Shown here one piece after another: positions 16,621 to 27,002 of a stretch of 34,341 bases of DNA. The position numbers were made by a program, and so were the translations under genes. The first letter of the stretch is position 1. The number at the start of each line of letters is the position of its first letter. Below the pieces are notes generated by a model. It did no database searches and was not told the origin of the DNA. It was given only the letters and a program-made list of their open reading frames with translations. This stretch comes from an uncultured Mycoplasmatota bacterium (GTDB taxonomy: Bacteria; Bacillota_I; Bacilli_A; RF39; UBA660), in NCBI GenBank assembly GCA_900553765.1, contig USET01000001.1, positions 1-34,341 of the forward strand. Reading direction: 5' to 3'.

Positions 16621-18061
16621 ATAAAAATATCATCAATGTTGTTAAAATTAAGATATTAACTACTGCAATTGTAACAACTACTTTAAATGCCCAACGGAAC
16701 CAAGTAGTATATTCTACTTTAGCAAGTGCTAGTCCACCCATGATTGCCCCACAAGTTGGCGTAATCAAATTGACAAGTCCATTTGCTGCTACAAGTGTCA
16801 TAACTGTCGTTTCTACACTGTATCCTAATTGATCGGCAATCGGTCCGATAATTGGTGCAGATAATGTAACAAGTCCTGAACTAGATGGTACTAAAATTGA
16901 TAATATAATGTGAATTACATAGTTAAACGGTGCAAAGATGATCGGAGGTACACTCTGAAGCAACTCAGCTGCATTGTAAATAATGAAATTATCTAAGTAT
17001 GTACTTTGCATCAATACAGATGCTCCACGAGCGATCGCAATAATCAAAATAACTCCTACCATGTCATCTGCTCCATCGATAAAAGTATCGACAAATTGTT
17101 TTTCACCTGTACGATTGATAAGACCTATAACAACTGACATAACTAAGAACCATAAAGCTGCTTCGTAGAAATACCATTGTCCCATTGGCGTTCCAGTTAA
17201 CCAACCAGTATTATCTGCAAAGAAAGTAATTCCGAAATCTTCCCATGGAATAAATCCCACAATCATAACGATAAACGTAAGTACAAATAATAATAAAGTT
17301 ACTTTTTGTTTTTCATTTAATTTCGTATCGTATGCCTTATCTGCTGCTGCAGCACCATACTCTAACTCCATATTTTTTCTTTCGCGTAAAGATAAGATTG
17401 TAGAACCTTTTTTCTTAATAACTTTTCGTGCATAATTCATAACGAACATAATTGATATAATCAATGTCGTTACCCACAACATCATACCAATTCCAATAAT
17501 TAATCCTTGGTTTACTACAGTTCCTTCAGGAAGTGCCGATACCGCAGCTCCAACAGCGAATGGGTTAATCGTAGAACCAAGAACTCCAGATCCAGCTCCT
17601 AATAATACGATCGCAGAAGATACGACAGTATCCATTCCCGCCATTACCATCGCTGCCGCAAGTAACGCGTAGAATCCAACAGTCTCTTCCAACATTCCGT
17701 AAGTCGTTCCTCCAACTGAGAAAATAAACATCAAAATTGGAATGAGTGCTAATTCATTTCCCTTTAATTTTTTAACAAGTGCACGAATTCCCGTTTCAAG
17801 TGCCTTCGTCCGATAGACTGTGGCTAAAAACCCACCTAGGATAAGCACGAAAATACAAACATCGATCGCATTTTCAAATCCTAGTATTGGTGCGAGCAAC
17901 ACATCTGAGAGTGACGCTCTTACGACTCCGCTTCCGTTTACAATCTGATCACCATTAAATTTTGCTTGTGGTAAAAAATAAGTAGCAAGTCCTAATGCAA
18001 AAATTAAGATAAAGATGATAGAAAACGAAGTCAAAAACCCTTTTCTTTTTTTCTTTGCCAT
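16619..18061 (-). CDS. arcD: YfcC-family carrier, probable arginine/ornithine exchanger
   Basis: A 480-residue integral membrane protein with about 12 helices, belonging to the YfcC/AbgT-like ion-transporter superfamily (COG1288). Recognisable blocks are 'GGTTYGMLEETVGFY', 'GSGVLGSTINPFAVGAA' and 'VPSSSGLVTLSAPIIGPIADQLG', with two re-entrant loop-like Ser/Gly-rich regions. YfcC members are often found last in arginine deiminase operons, where they are thought to exchange arginine for ornithine. The transport substrate is inferred from position: the gene follows arcC by 4 bases and ends the operon. The symbol is assigned by role; it is not homologous to the classical APC-type ArcD. Confidence 0.85.
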   Translation of the reverse strand: MAKKKRKGFLTSFSIIFILIFALGLATYFLPQAKFNGDQIVNGSGVVRASLSDVLLAPILGFENAIDVCIFVLILGGFLATVYRTKALETGIRALVKKLKGNELALIPILMFIFSVGGTTYGMLEETVGFYALLAAAMVMAGMDTVVSSAIVLLGAGSGVLGSTINPFAVGAAVSALPEGTVVNQGLIIGIGMMLWVTTLIISIMFVMNYARKVIKKKGSTILSLRERKNMELEYGAAAADKAYDTKLNEKQKVTLLLFVLTFIVMIVGFIPWEDFGITFFADNTGWLTGTPMGQWYFYEAALWFLVMSVVIGLINRTGEKQFVDTFIDGADDMVGVILIIAIARGASVLMQSTYLDNFIIYNAAELLQSVPPIIFAPFNYVIHIILSILVPSSSGLVTLSAPIIGPIADQLGYSVETTVMTLVAANGLVNLITPTCGAIMGGLALAKVEYTTWFRWAFKVVVTIAVVNILILTTLMIFL

Positions 18062-18065
18062 CTTT

Positions 18066-19004
18066 TTAAATTCCTTTCCTACTAATGACTGTTCCTGTTC
18101 TTCCTTCTAAAGCTTCTTTTGCTTTATTTAAGGATGTAATAATTGCTTGTCCACCTCTATGATGTTCTACAAACGCCAAACAAGCTTCAATCTTAGGAAG
18201 CATACTTCCCTCTTTAAACTCACCTGTCTGCATATACTTTCTAGCAAGCGCAGGAGTTAAAAAATCTAGCTTCTTCTCATTTGCAGTATTAAAATTAATC
18301 GATACTTTATCCACCGCTGTTAAAATTAAGAAAATATCAGCTTTCATATCAATGGCAAGACGCGCACTCGTTTTATCTTTATCGATTACAGCATCTACGC
18401 CCTTTAACTTACCGTAGTGTCTAATGACAGGGATGCCTCCCCCTCCACCAGCAATAACAATATTCCGCTTTTTCAAAAGTGTATCGATCGTTTTTACTTC
18501 GATAATCTTTTTTGGCTCTGGAGAAGGTACAACTCTACGATATCCTCGTCCTGCATCTTCTTTCATCACATATCCACGCTCTTTTGAAAGTTGTTCTGCC
18601 TCTTCTTTCGTATAAAATGGGCCGATTGGCTTTGTAGGATGTGAGAATGCAGGATCTTTTTTATCGACCATAACTTGTGTTAATAACGTGACACATTCTC
18701 TTCTCATATGTTTTCTGATCAATTCTTCTTGAATCGCTTGTTGCAAATGATATCCAATGTATCCTTGACTCATCGCTCCACATTCGGCAAATGGTACATT
18801 TGGTGTATTGATCTCTTCATGTGCTACTGACATTGCCATGTTGATCATTCCTACTTGTGGACCATTACCATGAGTTACGATAATATCATAACAATCTGCA
18901 AGCTCCACGATATGCTTTGCAGTTTTCTCTACCAATTTCAATTGCTCTTCTGGGGAATTTCCTAAGGCATTCCCGCCGAGTGCTACGACAATTTTCTTTT
19001 TCAT
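18066..19004 (-). CDS. arcC: Carbamate kinase
   Basis: This cytoplasmic enzyme makes ATP from carbamoyl phosphate and ADP, releasing ammonia and CO2, as the last step of arginine deiminase fermentation. Its 312 residues show the family motifs GGNALG (9-14), THGNGPQVG, '[14 protein letters not shown]', the glycine loop AGGGGGIPV, and [10 protein letters not shown], where the Lys residues bind phosphate and nucleotide. The length is standard. Its ATG overlaps the stop codon of arcB by 4 bases, so translation is probably coupled. Confidence 0.97.
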   Translation of the reverse strand: MKKKIVVALGGNALGNSPEEQLKLVEKTAKHIVELADCYDIIVTHGNGPQVGMINMAMSVAHEEINTPNVPFAECGAMSQGYIGYHLQQAIQEELIRKHMRRECVTLLTQVMVDKKDPAFSHPTKPIGPFYTKEEAEQLSKERGYVMKEDAGRGYRRVVPSPEPKKIIEVKTIDTLLKKRNIVIAGGGGGIPVIRHYGKLKGVDAVIDKDKTSARLAIDMKADIFLILTAVDKVSINFNTANEKKLDFLTPALARKYMQTGEFKEGSMLPKIEACLAFVEHHRGGQAIITSLNKAKEALEGRTGTVISRKGI

Positions 19005-19993
19005 TCTTTGTACATTGTCGCATACATGACAGCTTTGATCGTATGAAGACGATTTTCAGCTTCATCCATCACTTTAGACTGCGCTGATTCAAATACTTCA
19101 TCGGTAACTTCCATTTCTGAAATTCCAAACTTGTCGTGTATTTCCTTTCCGATTTTCGTATGAATATCGTGGAAAGATGGTAGACAGTGAAGGAAAATCG
19201 CATCTGGATTAGCAATACTCATTAATTCCTTCGTTACACGATATGGTTTTAATAATTCAATTCTCTGTGCCCATAGTTCATCTGCTTCTCCCATAGATAC
19301 CCAAACATCTGTGTATACTGCAGAAGCTCCACTTACACCCTCGTAAATATTTTCCGTAAGTAAGATCTTAGATCCACTCTCACGTGCAAAACCGCGACAA
19401 GTGTTGACAAGTTCCTCATTCGGAAATAACTCTTGTGGTGCACAGCAAGCAAAATCAATTCCAAGTTTAGAACAAATCACCATAAGAGAGTTTGCAACAT
19501 TGTTACGCGCATCTCCTAAGAATACTAATTTTCTTCCTTTCACACTACCAAATGTTTCATACATCGTCATAATATCCGCTAACATCTGTGTCGGATGAAA
19601 TTCGTTTGTAAGACCATTCCATACTGGGACAGATGACGCACTAGCAAGTTCCTCTACGATACTTTGCTCAAATCCACGATATTCGATTCCATCGTACATA
19701 CGAGCAAGTACACGTGCCGTATCCTTGATGCTCTCTTTCTTTCCCATTTGACTTCCTGTTGGACCTAGATAAGTAACACCCATTCCAAGATCCATCGCTC
19801 CAACCTCAAACGCACAGCGTGTTCTCGTCGAATCTTTTTCAAAGAGAAGAACGACATTTTTACCTCTTAGATAATCGTGTCTTTCTCCTTTTTTCTTTTT
19901 CTCTTTGAATGCGATTGCAAGTTTAATTAAATACTCAATTTCCTCTGGTGTGTAATCTAATAACTTCAAGAAATCTCTTCCGTAAAAATTCAT
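19001..19993 (-). CDS. arcB: Ornithine carbamoyltransferase, catabolic role by context
   Basis: The enzyme splits citrulline with phosphate into ornithine and carbamoyl phosphate (the reverse of the biosynthetic reaction). The 330-residue protein has the carbamoyl-phosphate loop STRTRCAFE, the '[12 protein letters not shown]' block, 'DVWVSMGE' (SMG loop for ornithine) and HCLPSFHD. The last usually reads HCLPAFHD, and the Ser replacement is a mild variant. ArcB and anabolic ArgF cannot be separated by motif; placement between arcA and arcC argues for the catabolic enzyme. It starts 1 base after the arcA stop. Confidence 0.95.
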   Translation of the reverse strand: MNFYGRDFLKLLDYTPEEIEYLIKLAIAFKEKKKKGERHDYLRGKNVVLLFEKDSTRTRCAFEVGAMDLGMGVTYLGPTGSQMGKKESIKDTARVLARMYDGIEYRGFEQSIVEELASASSVPVWNGLTNEFHPTQMLADIMTMYETFGSVKGRKLVFLGDARNNVANSLMVICSKLGIDFACCAPQELFPNEELVNTCRGFARESGSKILLTENIYEGVSGASAVYTDVWVSMGEADELWAQRIELLKPYRVTKELMSIANPDAIFLHCLPSFHDIHTKIGKEIHDKFGISEMEVTDEVFESAQSKVMDEAENRLHTIKAVMYATMYKE

Positions 19994-19994
19994 A

Positions 19995-21236
19995 TTAATC
20001 CTCCCTTACAAGTGGCATACTCATACATCTAGGACCACCTCTACCACGAGATAATTCTGCTCCTGGCATCTCTAATACTTTTAGTCCTTTTTCTCTTAAT
20101 GTTTGATTTGTCGTTGCGTTACGATCATATACGATAACAACTCCCGGTGCGATACAAAGTGTATTTGATCCATCGTTCCATTGCTCTCTTTCTGCGGCAA
20201 CTTTATCTCCACCCGCACATGGAATCAATTCTACAGGAATCTTTAAGTAAGATGATAAAATATTTTCAAGTGTATCATTAATTTCGATAACATTGAGATC
20301 TTCATCACTATCTTCGATATTTCCTTCTGTAATTTCAAATACTTGTAATGTATCCATAATTCCTGGATGGTATGTAAACTTATTTCTGTCAATCTGTGTA
20401 AATACTGTGTCTAAATGCATAAATGCTCTTGAATTTGGAATGTTAAAAGCAAGCACAGTATCAATCTTACACTTTTTATCTTTAAATAAATTTTTAGCAA
20501 GTTGATCGATTGCCTCTGGACAAGTACGTTGTGAAATTCCAACAGCTAAGATATGATCATTTAAGTTTAATATATCTCCACCTTCGATGTGATATGTTAA
20601 ATCGCGATCGTAATACTTATCAACTTGTCCTTTGTATTCTGGATGATATTTAAAGATATACTCAGCATAGATCGTCTCTCTATTTCTCGTTACAGAATAC
20701 ATATGATTTAGAGAAATACCTCTCCCAATACTTGCAAAGTTATCTCTTGTAAAATACAAGTTTGGCATTGGAGCTGCCAAGAAATCAGTCTCTTCTGTTA
20801 CGAGATCCACGAGAGATTTCTCGTCTTTTCTCTTACTACGATTGATCTCGTAAATTTGAATTCCCTCCATCGTCTTCAATACGAGTTCTTTTGCATTTTT
20901 AAAACTGCTTAAATATTGGAATACTAATTCACGATACTTTGGAGTACGAATTCCAGCTTCGTAGATAAATTGGTTGATAAATTCTTCGCGAATCTCATCG
21001 CTTAAAGAAATAACATCAGCCATTAAATCTTCAAGATAGACTACTTCTACCCCGTTTTCTTTTAGCATTCGCGCAAACTCGTCGTGCTCTTTCTGTGCGA
21101 CAGGTAAGTATGGAATATCGTCGAATAATAACTCTTGTAATGTATCAGGAGTTAAATTCAAAAGTTCATTTCCAGGTCTGTGCAACAGAACTTTTTTTAG
21201 TGGCTTAATTTCGCTCGTCACGTTAATTTTATTCAT
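19995..21236 (-). CDS. arcA: Arginine deiminase
   Basis: ArcA hydrolyses arginine to citrulline and ammonia, the first step of the pathway. The 413-residue protein carries the guanidino-group-modifying fold: '[13 protein letters not shown]' (substrate Asp), HIEGGD (His and Glu of the catalytic set), and the C-terminal [12 protein letters not shown] with the nucleophile Cys404. Start choice is supported by AGGAGGGG 6 bases upstream. It follows the ABC transporter ATPase gene by 10 bases, so uptake and breakdown of arginine share a transcript. Confidence 0.97.
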   Translation of the reverse strand: MNKINVTSEIKPLKKVLLHRPGNELLNLTPDTLQELLFDDIPYLPVAQKEHDEFARMLKENGVEVVYLEDLMADVISLSDEIREEFINQFIYEAGIRTPKYRELVFQYLSSFKNAKELVLKTMEGIQIYEINRSKRKDEKSLVDLVTEETDFLAAPMPNLYFTRDNFASIGRGISLNHMYSVTRNRETIYAEYIFKYHPEYKGQVDKYYDRDLTYHIEGGDILNLNDHILAVGISQRTCPEAIDQLAKNLFKDKKCKIDTVLAFNIPNSRAFMHLDTVFTQIDRNKFTYHPGIMDTLQVFEITEGNIEDSDEDLNVIEINDTLENILSSYLKIPVELIPCAGGDKVAAEREQWNDGSNTLCIAPGVVIVYDRNATTNQTLREKGLKVLEMPGAELSRGRGGPRCMSMPLVRED

Positions 21237-21246
21237 TTTACCCCTC

Positions 21247-21966
21247 CTATTTTATTATGTTCAAAAATTGTTGCAACCGTTCTGTCTTTGGATGTTCAAA
21301 TACTTCTTTTGCAGGACCATCTTCTACGATCGTCCCACCTTCCATAAATAGAACACGCGTTGCAAAATTTTTGGCGAAATTTAATTCGTGTGTTACCACA
21401 ATCATGGTAATATTCTTCTTGCTCACCTCCATGATCAAATTTAAAACTTCTTCAATCATTTCAGGATCTAATGCACTTGTCGGTTCATCGAACAGTATCA
21501 CTTCTGGATTCATGAGTAATGTTCGAACAATCGCCACGCGCTGTTTTTGCCCTCCAGATAAAGAAGACGGATATACGTTCTCTTTATCCTCTAAATGAAT
21601 CTGTTTTAAATATTCTCGTGCCTCACGATACGCTTGATCTTTTGGCATCAATTTATTTAAAATTGGTGCAAGTGTAATATTTTCAATCACTGTCATATTG
21701 TCAAATAATTGAAAACTTTGAAACACCATACCAATTTTACCCTGAATTTTTTTATAGTTCCTACGATTTAACTTCATGTCATGATAGTAAATCGTACCAC
21801 CAGTTGGTTCTTCTAGTAAGTTTAAGCAACGTAATAACGTACTTTTCCCTCCACCTGATGGACCAATAATCACTATTTTTTCATTCGCCTCTACTTCGAA
21901 ATTAATTTTCTTTAATACTTGATTTTCTCCAAATGATTTCTCTAAATTTTTAACTCGATACACCAT
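21247..21966 (-). CDS. Polar amino-acid ABC transporter, ATPase subunit
   Basis: A 239-residue ATPase of the GlnQ/HisP group. It shows Walker A GPSGGGKS (near residue 34), the Q loop (VFQSFQLF), the signature LSGGQKQR, Walker B VILFDEPTSALDPE and the switch His (VVTHEL). It powers the permease encoded just upstream, whose 3' end overlaps its start by 17 bases. Placement directly before arcA points to arginine as the substrate. Confidence 0.95.
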   Translation of the reverse strand: MVYRVKNLEKSFGENQVLKKINFEVEANEKIVIIGPSGGGKSTLLRCLNLLEEPTGGTIYYHDMKLNRRNYKKIQGKIGMVFQSFQLFDNMTVIENITLAPILNKLMPKDQAYREAREYLKQIHLEDKENVYPSSLSGGQKQRVAIVRTLLMNPEVILFDEPTSALDPEMIEEVLNLIMEVSKKNITMIVVTHELNFAKNFATRVLFMEGGTIVEDGPAKEVFEHPKTERLQQFLNIIK

Positions 21967-22642
21967 GATTTAACTTCCTTTCTCCAAACTTCATCAGTTT
22001 TGATAGCAAGTATGTCAGAAGTAGATAAATCAAAGCAGAGATGACAAGTGGAAAAAAATAATCATAAGTACGAGATGAAATAATATCGGCAGCCTTAATC
22101 AATTCCACAATTCCAACATATCCAGCAATCGATGTCTCTTTGACAAGCGTGATCATCTCGTTTCCTAACGCTGGAAAAATATTGCGTAACGCCTGTGGAA
22201 AAATAACGTAACGCATTGTTTGGATATAGTTTAATCCGAGTGTCTGGCAAGCTTCCTTCTGCCCCGGATCGATTCCTTCAAATCCAGCACGGAATATTTC
22301 GGCAACATAGGCACCTGAATTAATTCCAAATGTTAAAATTCCGACGATGATCGGTGAAATTGGAATTGTTTTAAAAATAACGTAATATAAGATCATTAAC
22401 TGTAATAACGTAGGTGTTCCACGAATGATATACACATAGAAACGACAAATTCCATGTAATATTTTTAATCTTCCTGTCTGTTTATGATAATCGGTTATAA
22501 TGCTAACAAGCATTCCTAAAAATAAACCTAATAAAACAGAAAAGAACGCGATTAGTAGTGTAAATTTCAACCCTTCTAAAAAGTATAGATAACGATCTTC
22601 TAAAATAAATGTCTTATAAAATGAATCTACAACATCCTGCAT
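21950..22642 (-). CDS. Polar amino-acid ABC transporter, permease subunit
   Basis: A 230-residue HisMQ-type permease with about five membrane helices. 'IRGTPTLLQL' and the cytoplasmic EAA loop (GQKEACQTLGLNYIQTMRYVIFPQALRNIFP, given in part: EACQTLGLN...) are typical for histidine/glutamine/arginine importers and contact the ATPase. Only one permease gene is present, so the membrane channel is probably a homodimer. The gene follows the binding-protein gene by 12 bases. Confidence 0.94.
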   Translation of the reverse strand: MQDVVDSFYKTFILEDRYLYFLEGLKFTLLIAFFSVLLGLFLGMLVSIITDYHKQTGRLKILHGICRFYVYIIRGTPTLLQLMILYYVIFKTIPISPIIVGILTFGINSGAYVAEIFRAGFEGIDPGQKEACQTLGLNYIQTMRYVIFPQALRNIFPALGNEMITLVKETSIAGYVGIVELIKAADIISSRTYDYFFPLVISALIYLLLTYLLSKLMKFGERKLNHGVSS

Positions 22643-22654
22643 GTAACATCTCTC

Positions 22655-23389
22655 CTACTTTGAATGCTTGATAATCAACTGATCGATCGTACCATCTTCC
22701 TGTAACTCTTTTAATACTTTATCGATCTCTTGTTTTAACTCTGTATTTCCCTTTTTTACAATCATACCGTATTTATCTTGAAACAAAATTCCATCCATAA
22801 TCTTTAATTCTGGATTTTCCGCAACAATCTCTTCCGCTGGTAATTGATCCATTATCAAACAATCAGCTTTTTTACTCTTAATATCTTCCACAGCTGTTAA
22901 ATATTTCTTATGTGTCATCAATGTAGCATTCGGATAATTATCACTTACATACATATCTGCAACTGTTCCCAATTGAACTGCAATCTTTTTATTTTGAATT
23001 TCATCAAAGTTAGTCAAAGGAGAATCTTGTCGAACGACAACGACTTGATTCGATGTCGTATACTCGATCGAAAAGTCAACCTCTTCTTTTCTCTCTTCCG
23101 TAATACTCATCCCCGCAGCCGCAAAGTCTGCCTTCCCACTCTTTACTTCGTTAATCAAAAAGTCGAACGCGACATCCTTTGCCACAAGTTTCTTATCTAG
23201 GCGTTTTGCAATTTCCTTTGCAATATCGATATCGACTCCGACAATTTCTCCGTCCTTATAATACTCATATGGCGCAAATCCTGCCTCTGTCACCATAACA
23301 AGTTCATTTTCATTTTTACCGCATGCGGTACATCCAAATACTACAACTAATAAAGCAATCGTTCCTATGAACAACTTAAATCTTCTCAT
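22655..23389 (-). CDS. Amino-acid-binding lipoprotein of the ABC importer
   Basis: A 244-residue SBP_bac_3 family binding protein that captures the amino acid outside the cell. The signal peptide ends in a lipoprotein-like VFGCTACGKN; either Cys20 or Cys23 could be lipidated and neither fits the lipobox perfectly. Two lobes are visible, with 'AGFAPYEYYKDGEIVGVDIDIAKEIAKRL' (in part) and 'DFAAAGMSITEERKEEVDFS', the ligand-contact blocks of arginine/glutamine/lysine binders. It is the first gene of the seven-gene operon. The ligand is inferred to be arginine from the downstream genes. Confidence 0.93.
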   Translation of the reverse strand: MRRFKLFIGTIALLVVVFGCTACGKNENELVMVTEAGFAPYEYYKDGEIVGVDIDIAKEIAKRLDKKLVAKDVAFDFLINEVKSGKADFAAAGMSITEERKEEVDFSIEYTTSNQVVVVRQDSPLTNFDEIQNKKIAVQLGTVADMYVSDNYPNATLMTHKKYLTAVEDIKSKKADCLIMDQLPAEEIVAENPELKIMDGILFQDKYGMIVKKGNTELKQEIDKVLKELQEDGTIDQLIIKHSK

Positions 23390-23413
23390 GATACCTACCC
23401 CTATTATATTACT

Positions 23414-23442
23414 ATAGTATCAAACGAATAGAAAAAAGTAAA
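23414..23442 (-). promoter_or_regulatory. Promoter of the arginine import and deiminase operon
   Basis: TTTACT (23437-23442), a 17-base spacer and TACTAT (23414-23419) preceded by TGA on the minus strand, giving a weak -35 with an extended -10. No convincing ArgR box or cre site was seen around it. Confidence 0.6.
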
Positions 23443-23453
23443 GTGCAACATAT

Positions 23454-23481
23454 AAAAAAAGAAACATATTGCTATGCTTCT
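23454..23481 (-). terminator. valS terminator with the stop codon in the hairpin
   Basis: AGAAGCATA (23473-23481) and TATGTTTCT (23460-23468) pair on the minus strand around a 4-base loop, followed by TTTTTTT. The TAG stop (23472-23474) is in the stem-loop boundary. Confidence 0.87.
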
Positions 23482-26018
23482 TTTAATTTTTCTATAATGA
23501 GTTGTAATTCTGCCTTTTCCTTTTCTAAGTTTGTTCTTTCTTGTTCAACAATATGACTTGGTGCCTTAGAAACATAATTTTCATTTGCAAGTAATTTTTC
23601 ACGTCGTGTGATTGACTGTTCTAACGAAGCTTTATTCTCTTCTAATTTTAAACGTTCTTCTTCTTTGTTGGCACTTCCATCATAGTAAAGTGATACCGTA
23701 TCATTTTGATATGGTAAAGAAAGACACGTCAATGTTTCATCCTCAATTTTATCAAGACATTGTGAAGCATCTAATTTTAACATCTTAGTTAAGATATCTT
23801 GATACTTCTTTGCACCATTTAAAACAAGTTGATATTCTTTTCCTATTTTGTATTCTACTTTCGCTTTACGAATTTTTTGAATCAATTCGATAACATCATC
23901 CAGTTCTGTATCAAATGCATATGTAGCATCATAAACAGGATAGCTACTTGTCATAATCGTCTCATCGTGAATTGGTAACATCTGATAAATTTCTTCCGTT
24001 ACATATGGCATAAATGGATGCAACATTTTTAAGATATCGGTAAGTACCCATACGAGAACTGATTTTGTCGTATCATTCATATTGATCTTAGCAAGTTCGA
24101 TATACCAATCGCAGAAATCATTCCAAATAAAACGATATAATTCTGCTCCTACTACGTGGAAATCATATTGATCCATATGCTTGCGTACCGTTGCAATCGT
24201 CGATTCTAACTTAGACAAAATCCATTGATCGCTCGTATTCAGAGTTTCCACTGTATAATTTTCTTTTGTAAATCCTTCTAAATTCATCAATACAAATCGA
24301 GAAGCATTCCAAAGTTTATTGATAAAATTCCATGTAGATGCAACTTTTTCTTCGTCGTAGCGTAAATCCATACCAGGTGCCGAAGAAGTTGCCAAGAAAT
24401 ATCTCAATGAGTCAGCCCCATATTTTTCGATCACATCCATTGGATCTACTCCGTTTCCAAGAGACTTACTCATCTTACGTCCTTCTTTATCTCGAATAAG
24501 ACCATGAATCAAACAATCTTTAAATGGTCTTTGATCCGTAAATTCTAACCCCTGGAACGTCATACGGTTAACCCAAAATGGAATAATATCATATCCAGTG
24601 ACTAATACATTATTTGGATAATATCTCTTAAAGTCATCCGTTTCTTCTGGCCAACCAAGTGTACTAAATGGCCAAAGTGCACTACTAAACCATGTATCTA
24701 ATACGTCGCTATCTTGAACCCATCCTTCTCCTTCTGGTGCTTCCATTCCAACATATACTTCATCACCTTTATACCAGGCTGGAATACGATGTCCCCACCA
24801 CAATTGACGAGAAATACACCAATCATAAGTAATTTCCATCCAATGATTCATAATTTTTTCAAAACGCTCTGGAACAAAATTTACTTTTGTCTCTTCATTC
24901 TTTTGATTTTCTAATACACGATCTGCAAGTGGTCGCATGCGAACAAACCATTGTTTTGAAAGATATGGTTCTACCATGACATCTGTTCTCTCACTATGTC
25001 CAACAGAGTGAACCATTGGTTCTATTTTTACTAACAAGCCAGAATCTTTTAAATCCTTGATCAAAGCTTCTCTACATTCGTAGCGATCCATTCCTTCGTA
25101 CTTACCAGCATTCTCGTTCATCGTTGCATCTGGATTCATAACGATAATTCGTTCTAATTGATGTCGATTACCAACCTCAAAATCATTTGGATCATGTGCT
25201 GGTGTTATTTTAACTACACCTGTTCCAAATTCCATATCTGCATGTTCATCTCCAACGATTGGAATTGGTTTATTTACAATTGGTAAGATGACGTTCTTTC
25301 CGATCAAATGTTTATATCGTTCATCTTCAGGGTTAACTGCAACAGCTGTATCCCCAAACAAAGTTTCAGGACGTGTCGTTGCCACCTCAAGATATTCGTC
25401 ACTACCTTCTAACATATACTTAATATGATAGAAAGCTCCTTCGACATCTTTATAGATAACTTCTTCGTTAGAAAGTGCTGTCATTGCTTCTGGATCCCAG
25501 TTGATAATACGTTCTCCACGATAAATAAGCCCTTTCTTATAAAGCGTTACAAAAACATGACGAACTGCTTTTGATAAACCATCATCCAAAGTAAAACGCT
25601 CTTTTGTATAATCGAGACTAAGCCCCATTTTAGCCCACTGATTATGAATGTTTTCCGCATACTCTGCTTTCCATTCCCAAGCATGATTGAGCCACTCTTC
25701 CCGGTCCATCTCACGAGGTTTGATTCCCATACTTTTTAACTTCGCATCGACCTTTGCCTGTGTTGCTATTCCGGCATGATCCATTCCTGGTAGCCATAGT
25801 GCATCATATCCATCCATTCTCTTATAACGAATTAAAATATCTTGTAATGTCGTATCCCAAGCATGACCCAAATGCAACTTTCCTGTAACATTTGGCGGTG
25901 GAATTACGATACAATATGGCTTCTTACTTAAATCTCCTGATGTAAAATATCCTCGTTCTTTCCAATGTTCATATTTTCCCTTTTCTACCTCTTTTGGATT
26001 ATATTTTTTATCTAACAT
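23472..26018 (-). CDS. valS: Valyl-tRNA synthetase
   Basis: This class I synthetase charges tRNA-Val. The 848 residues show [14 protein letters not shown] (HIGH motif, near residue 44), the CP1 editing domain with '[15 protein letters not shown]', [10 protein letters not shown] (KMSKS), the anticodon-binding helical domain and a C-terminal coiled coil (about 780-848) that braces the tRNA. Length is normal for bacteria. The ATG at 26018 overlaps the HD-domain gene by 7 bases, and both lie under a valine-type T-box leader. Confidence 0.98.
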   Translation of the reverse strand: MLDKKYNPKEVEKGKYEHWKERGYFTSGDLSKKPYCIVIPPPNVTGKLHLGHAWDTTLQDILIRYKRMDGYDALWLPGMDHAGIATQAKVDAKLKSMGIKPREMDREEWLNHAWEWKAEYAENIHNQWAKMGLSLDYTKERFTLDDGLSKAVRHVFVTLYKKGLIYRGERIINWDPEAMTALSNEEVIYKDVEGAFYHIKYMLEGSDEYLEVATTRPETLFGDTAVAVNPEDERYKHLIGKNVILPIVNKPIPIVGDEHADMEFGTGVVKITPAHDPNDFEVGNRHQLERIIVMNPDATMNENAGKYEGMDRYECREALIKDLKDSGLLVKIEPMVHSVGHSERTDVMVEPYLSKQWFVRMRPLADRVLENQKNEETKVNFVPERFEKIMNHWMEITYDWCISRQLWWGHRIPAWYKGDEVYVGMEAPEGEGWVQDSDVLDTWFSSALWPFSTLGWPEETDDFKRYYPNNVLVTGYDIIPFWVNRMTFQGLEFTDQRPFKDCLIHGLIRDKEGRKMSKSLGNGVDPMDVIEKYGADSLRYFLATSSAPGMDLRYDEEKVASTWNFINKLWNASRFVLMNLEGFTKENYTVETLNTSDQWILSKLESTIATVRKHMDQYDFHVVGAELYRFIWNDFCDWYIELAKINMNDTTKSVLVWVLTDILKMLHPFMPYVTEEIYQMLPIHDETIMTSSYPVYDATYAFDTELDDVIELIQKIRKAKVEYKIGKEYQLVLNGAKKYQDILTKMLKLDASQCLDKIEDETLTCLSLPYQNDTVSLYYDGSANKEEERLKLEENKASLEQSITRREKLLANENYVSKAPSHIVEQERTNLEKEKAELQLIIEKLKEA

Positions 26019-26725
26019 GTAAATCTCTCCTTTAAATATCTTTGTACCCTATCCAATTCTTGACATACAATTTTATCATTCACTTTATCTTTCAAACGAT
26101 CTATAATCTTTCGTTCGAACAAAATGTCGACAGAAGGTTTAAAATAAATATCATAAAAGAAACCAATTTGAATAAATACATTATCCGTATTCGTTCTAGC
26201 TCCATTGATTCTTACCTGTGAATGAGACTGCACTTGTGCTAAGATATTTGGCTTCACCGGTCCATCCATATAAAATTTAATAATTCCTTCACAAGAAAGT
26301 TCTAAGATATCAATTTTATCTGCATCTCGAATTAATTTGCAAAAGAATTCTGTTCGCTCTTCTAAATTAGATTCAACTGCAAATTTATTATGATACTTGA
26401 CTGCCATTTCTACAACCTTGTAATTTTCTTTTTTTACTGGAAAGGAGGCAATCAATCCATCTTCAAACAATAATTTTGCACCATAATCAGCATGATCTAA
26501 AGTCGCATCATCATAAGAACCAGTTTCCTCTAATTGATGAAATCTTCCAATATCGTGTAAGATTCCAATCTGATATGCTAGTTCCGTATCATCCTCTGAC
26601 AAATGGAGTGCACGTGCAATTTTTAAACAATTATCCGCCACTCGATACGTATGAATATGTTTTCGTTTGATATGAAAATTATTCAAATCAAACTGTTTCA
26701 AGTAATCTTCGAATGCTTTATCCAT
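26012..26725 (-). CDS. HD-domain phosphohydrolase
   Basis: A 237-residue HD-superfamily protein; the metal site can be read as His25, His57-Asp58 (GILHDIGRF) and His78 (DHAD). Members hydrolyse nucleotides or other phosphate esters; the substrate here is unknown. The frame remains open upstream to 26782 but that part is T-box terminator and antiterminator sequence. The ATG at 26725 follows GGGGAGG by 6 bases and is the real start. Its end overlaps valS by 7 bases, so the HD protein and ValRS are made from the same T-box-controlled message. Confidence 0.85.
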   Translation of the reverse strand: MDKAFEDYLKQFDLNNFHIKRKHIHTYRVADNCLKIARALHLSEDDTELAYQIGILHDIGRFHQLEETGSYDDATLDHADYGAKLLFEDGLIASFPVKKENYKVVEMAVKYHNKFAVESNLEERTEFFCKLIRDADKIDILELSCEGIIKFYMDGPVKPNILAQVQSHSQVRINGARTNTDNVFIQIGFFYDIYFKPSVDILFERKIIDRLKDKVNDKIVCQELDRVQRYLKERFTC

Positions 26726-26736
26726 AAATCCTCCCC

Positions 26737-26963
26737 AAAAAAAATCACATCCTGTGTAAGGACGTGATGAACGTGGTACCACCTTAGTTTACATAGCTTT
26801 CGCTATGCCTCAAAAGATAACGCTCTTTCTGCGGACTTTCTTACTCTATTTCGGAAAATCAACTCCCAAGCTACCTTCCAATTTTCTTTGTATCTATTTC
26901 CAGCAACCATAGACTCTCTATTACAAATCCAATTGTACTCCTCTTGTTCCTTGTTTTTTACAT
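26737..26963 (-). promoter_or_regulatory. T-box riboswitch leader, specifier GUA (valine)
   Basis: The minus-strand leader has the standard parts. In Stem I, AGUA (5' side of the specifier loop) pairs in space with GAA on the 3' side, followed by the probable specifier GUA (26872-26874), flanked by CAAG/CTTG and CAATT/AATTG helices. The T-box core AAGGTGGTACCACG lies at 26772-26785. A terminator (26737-26768: ATCACGTCC/GGATGTGAT, eight T) competes with the antiterminator. Uncharged tRNA-Val should open expression of the HD gene and valS. The specifier is read by eye and is less certain than the core. Confidence 0.9.
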
Positions 26964-26969
26964 GAGACT

Positions 26970-26997
26970 ATTATAACACAATCTTTTTTATTTTCAA
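26970..26997 (-). promoter_or_regulatory. Promoter of the T-box leader
   Basis: TTGAAA (26992-26997), a 16-base spacer and TATAAT (26970-26975) with a TGT extension on the minus strand. It starts directly after the stop of the upstream LamG gene. Confidence 0.75.
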
Positions 26998-27002
26998 ATA
27001 GA

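Noticed and set aside
23390..23471. ArgR operator or cre site before the arginine operon
   Set aside because: No sequence close to the ArgR box or catabolite-response consensus was found around the promoter.
26726..26782. N-terminal extension of the HD-domain protein (start at 26782)
   Set aside because: The added residues are encoded by the T-box terminator and antiterminator; the ATG at 26725 has a strong ribosome site.
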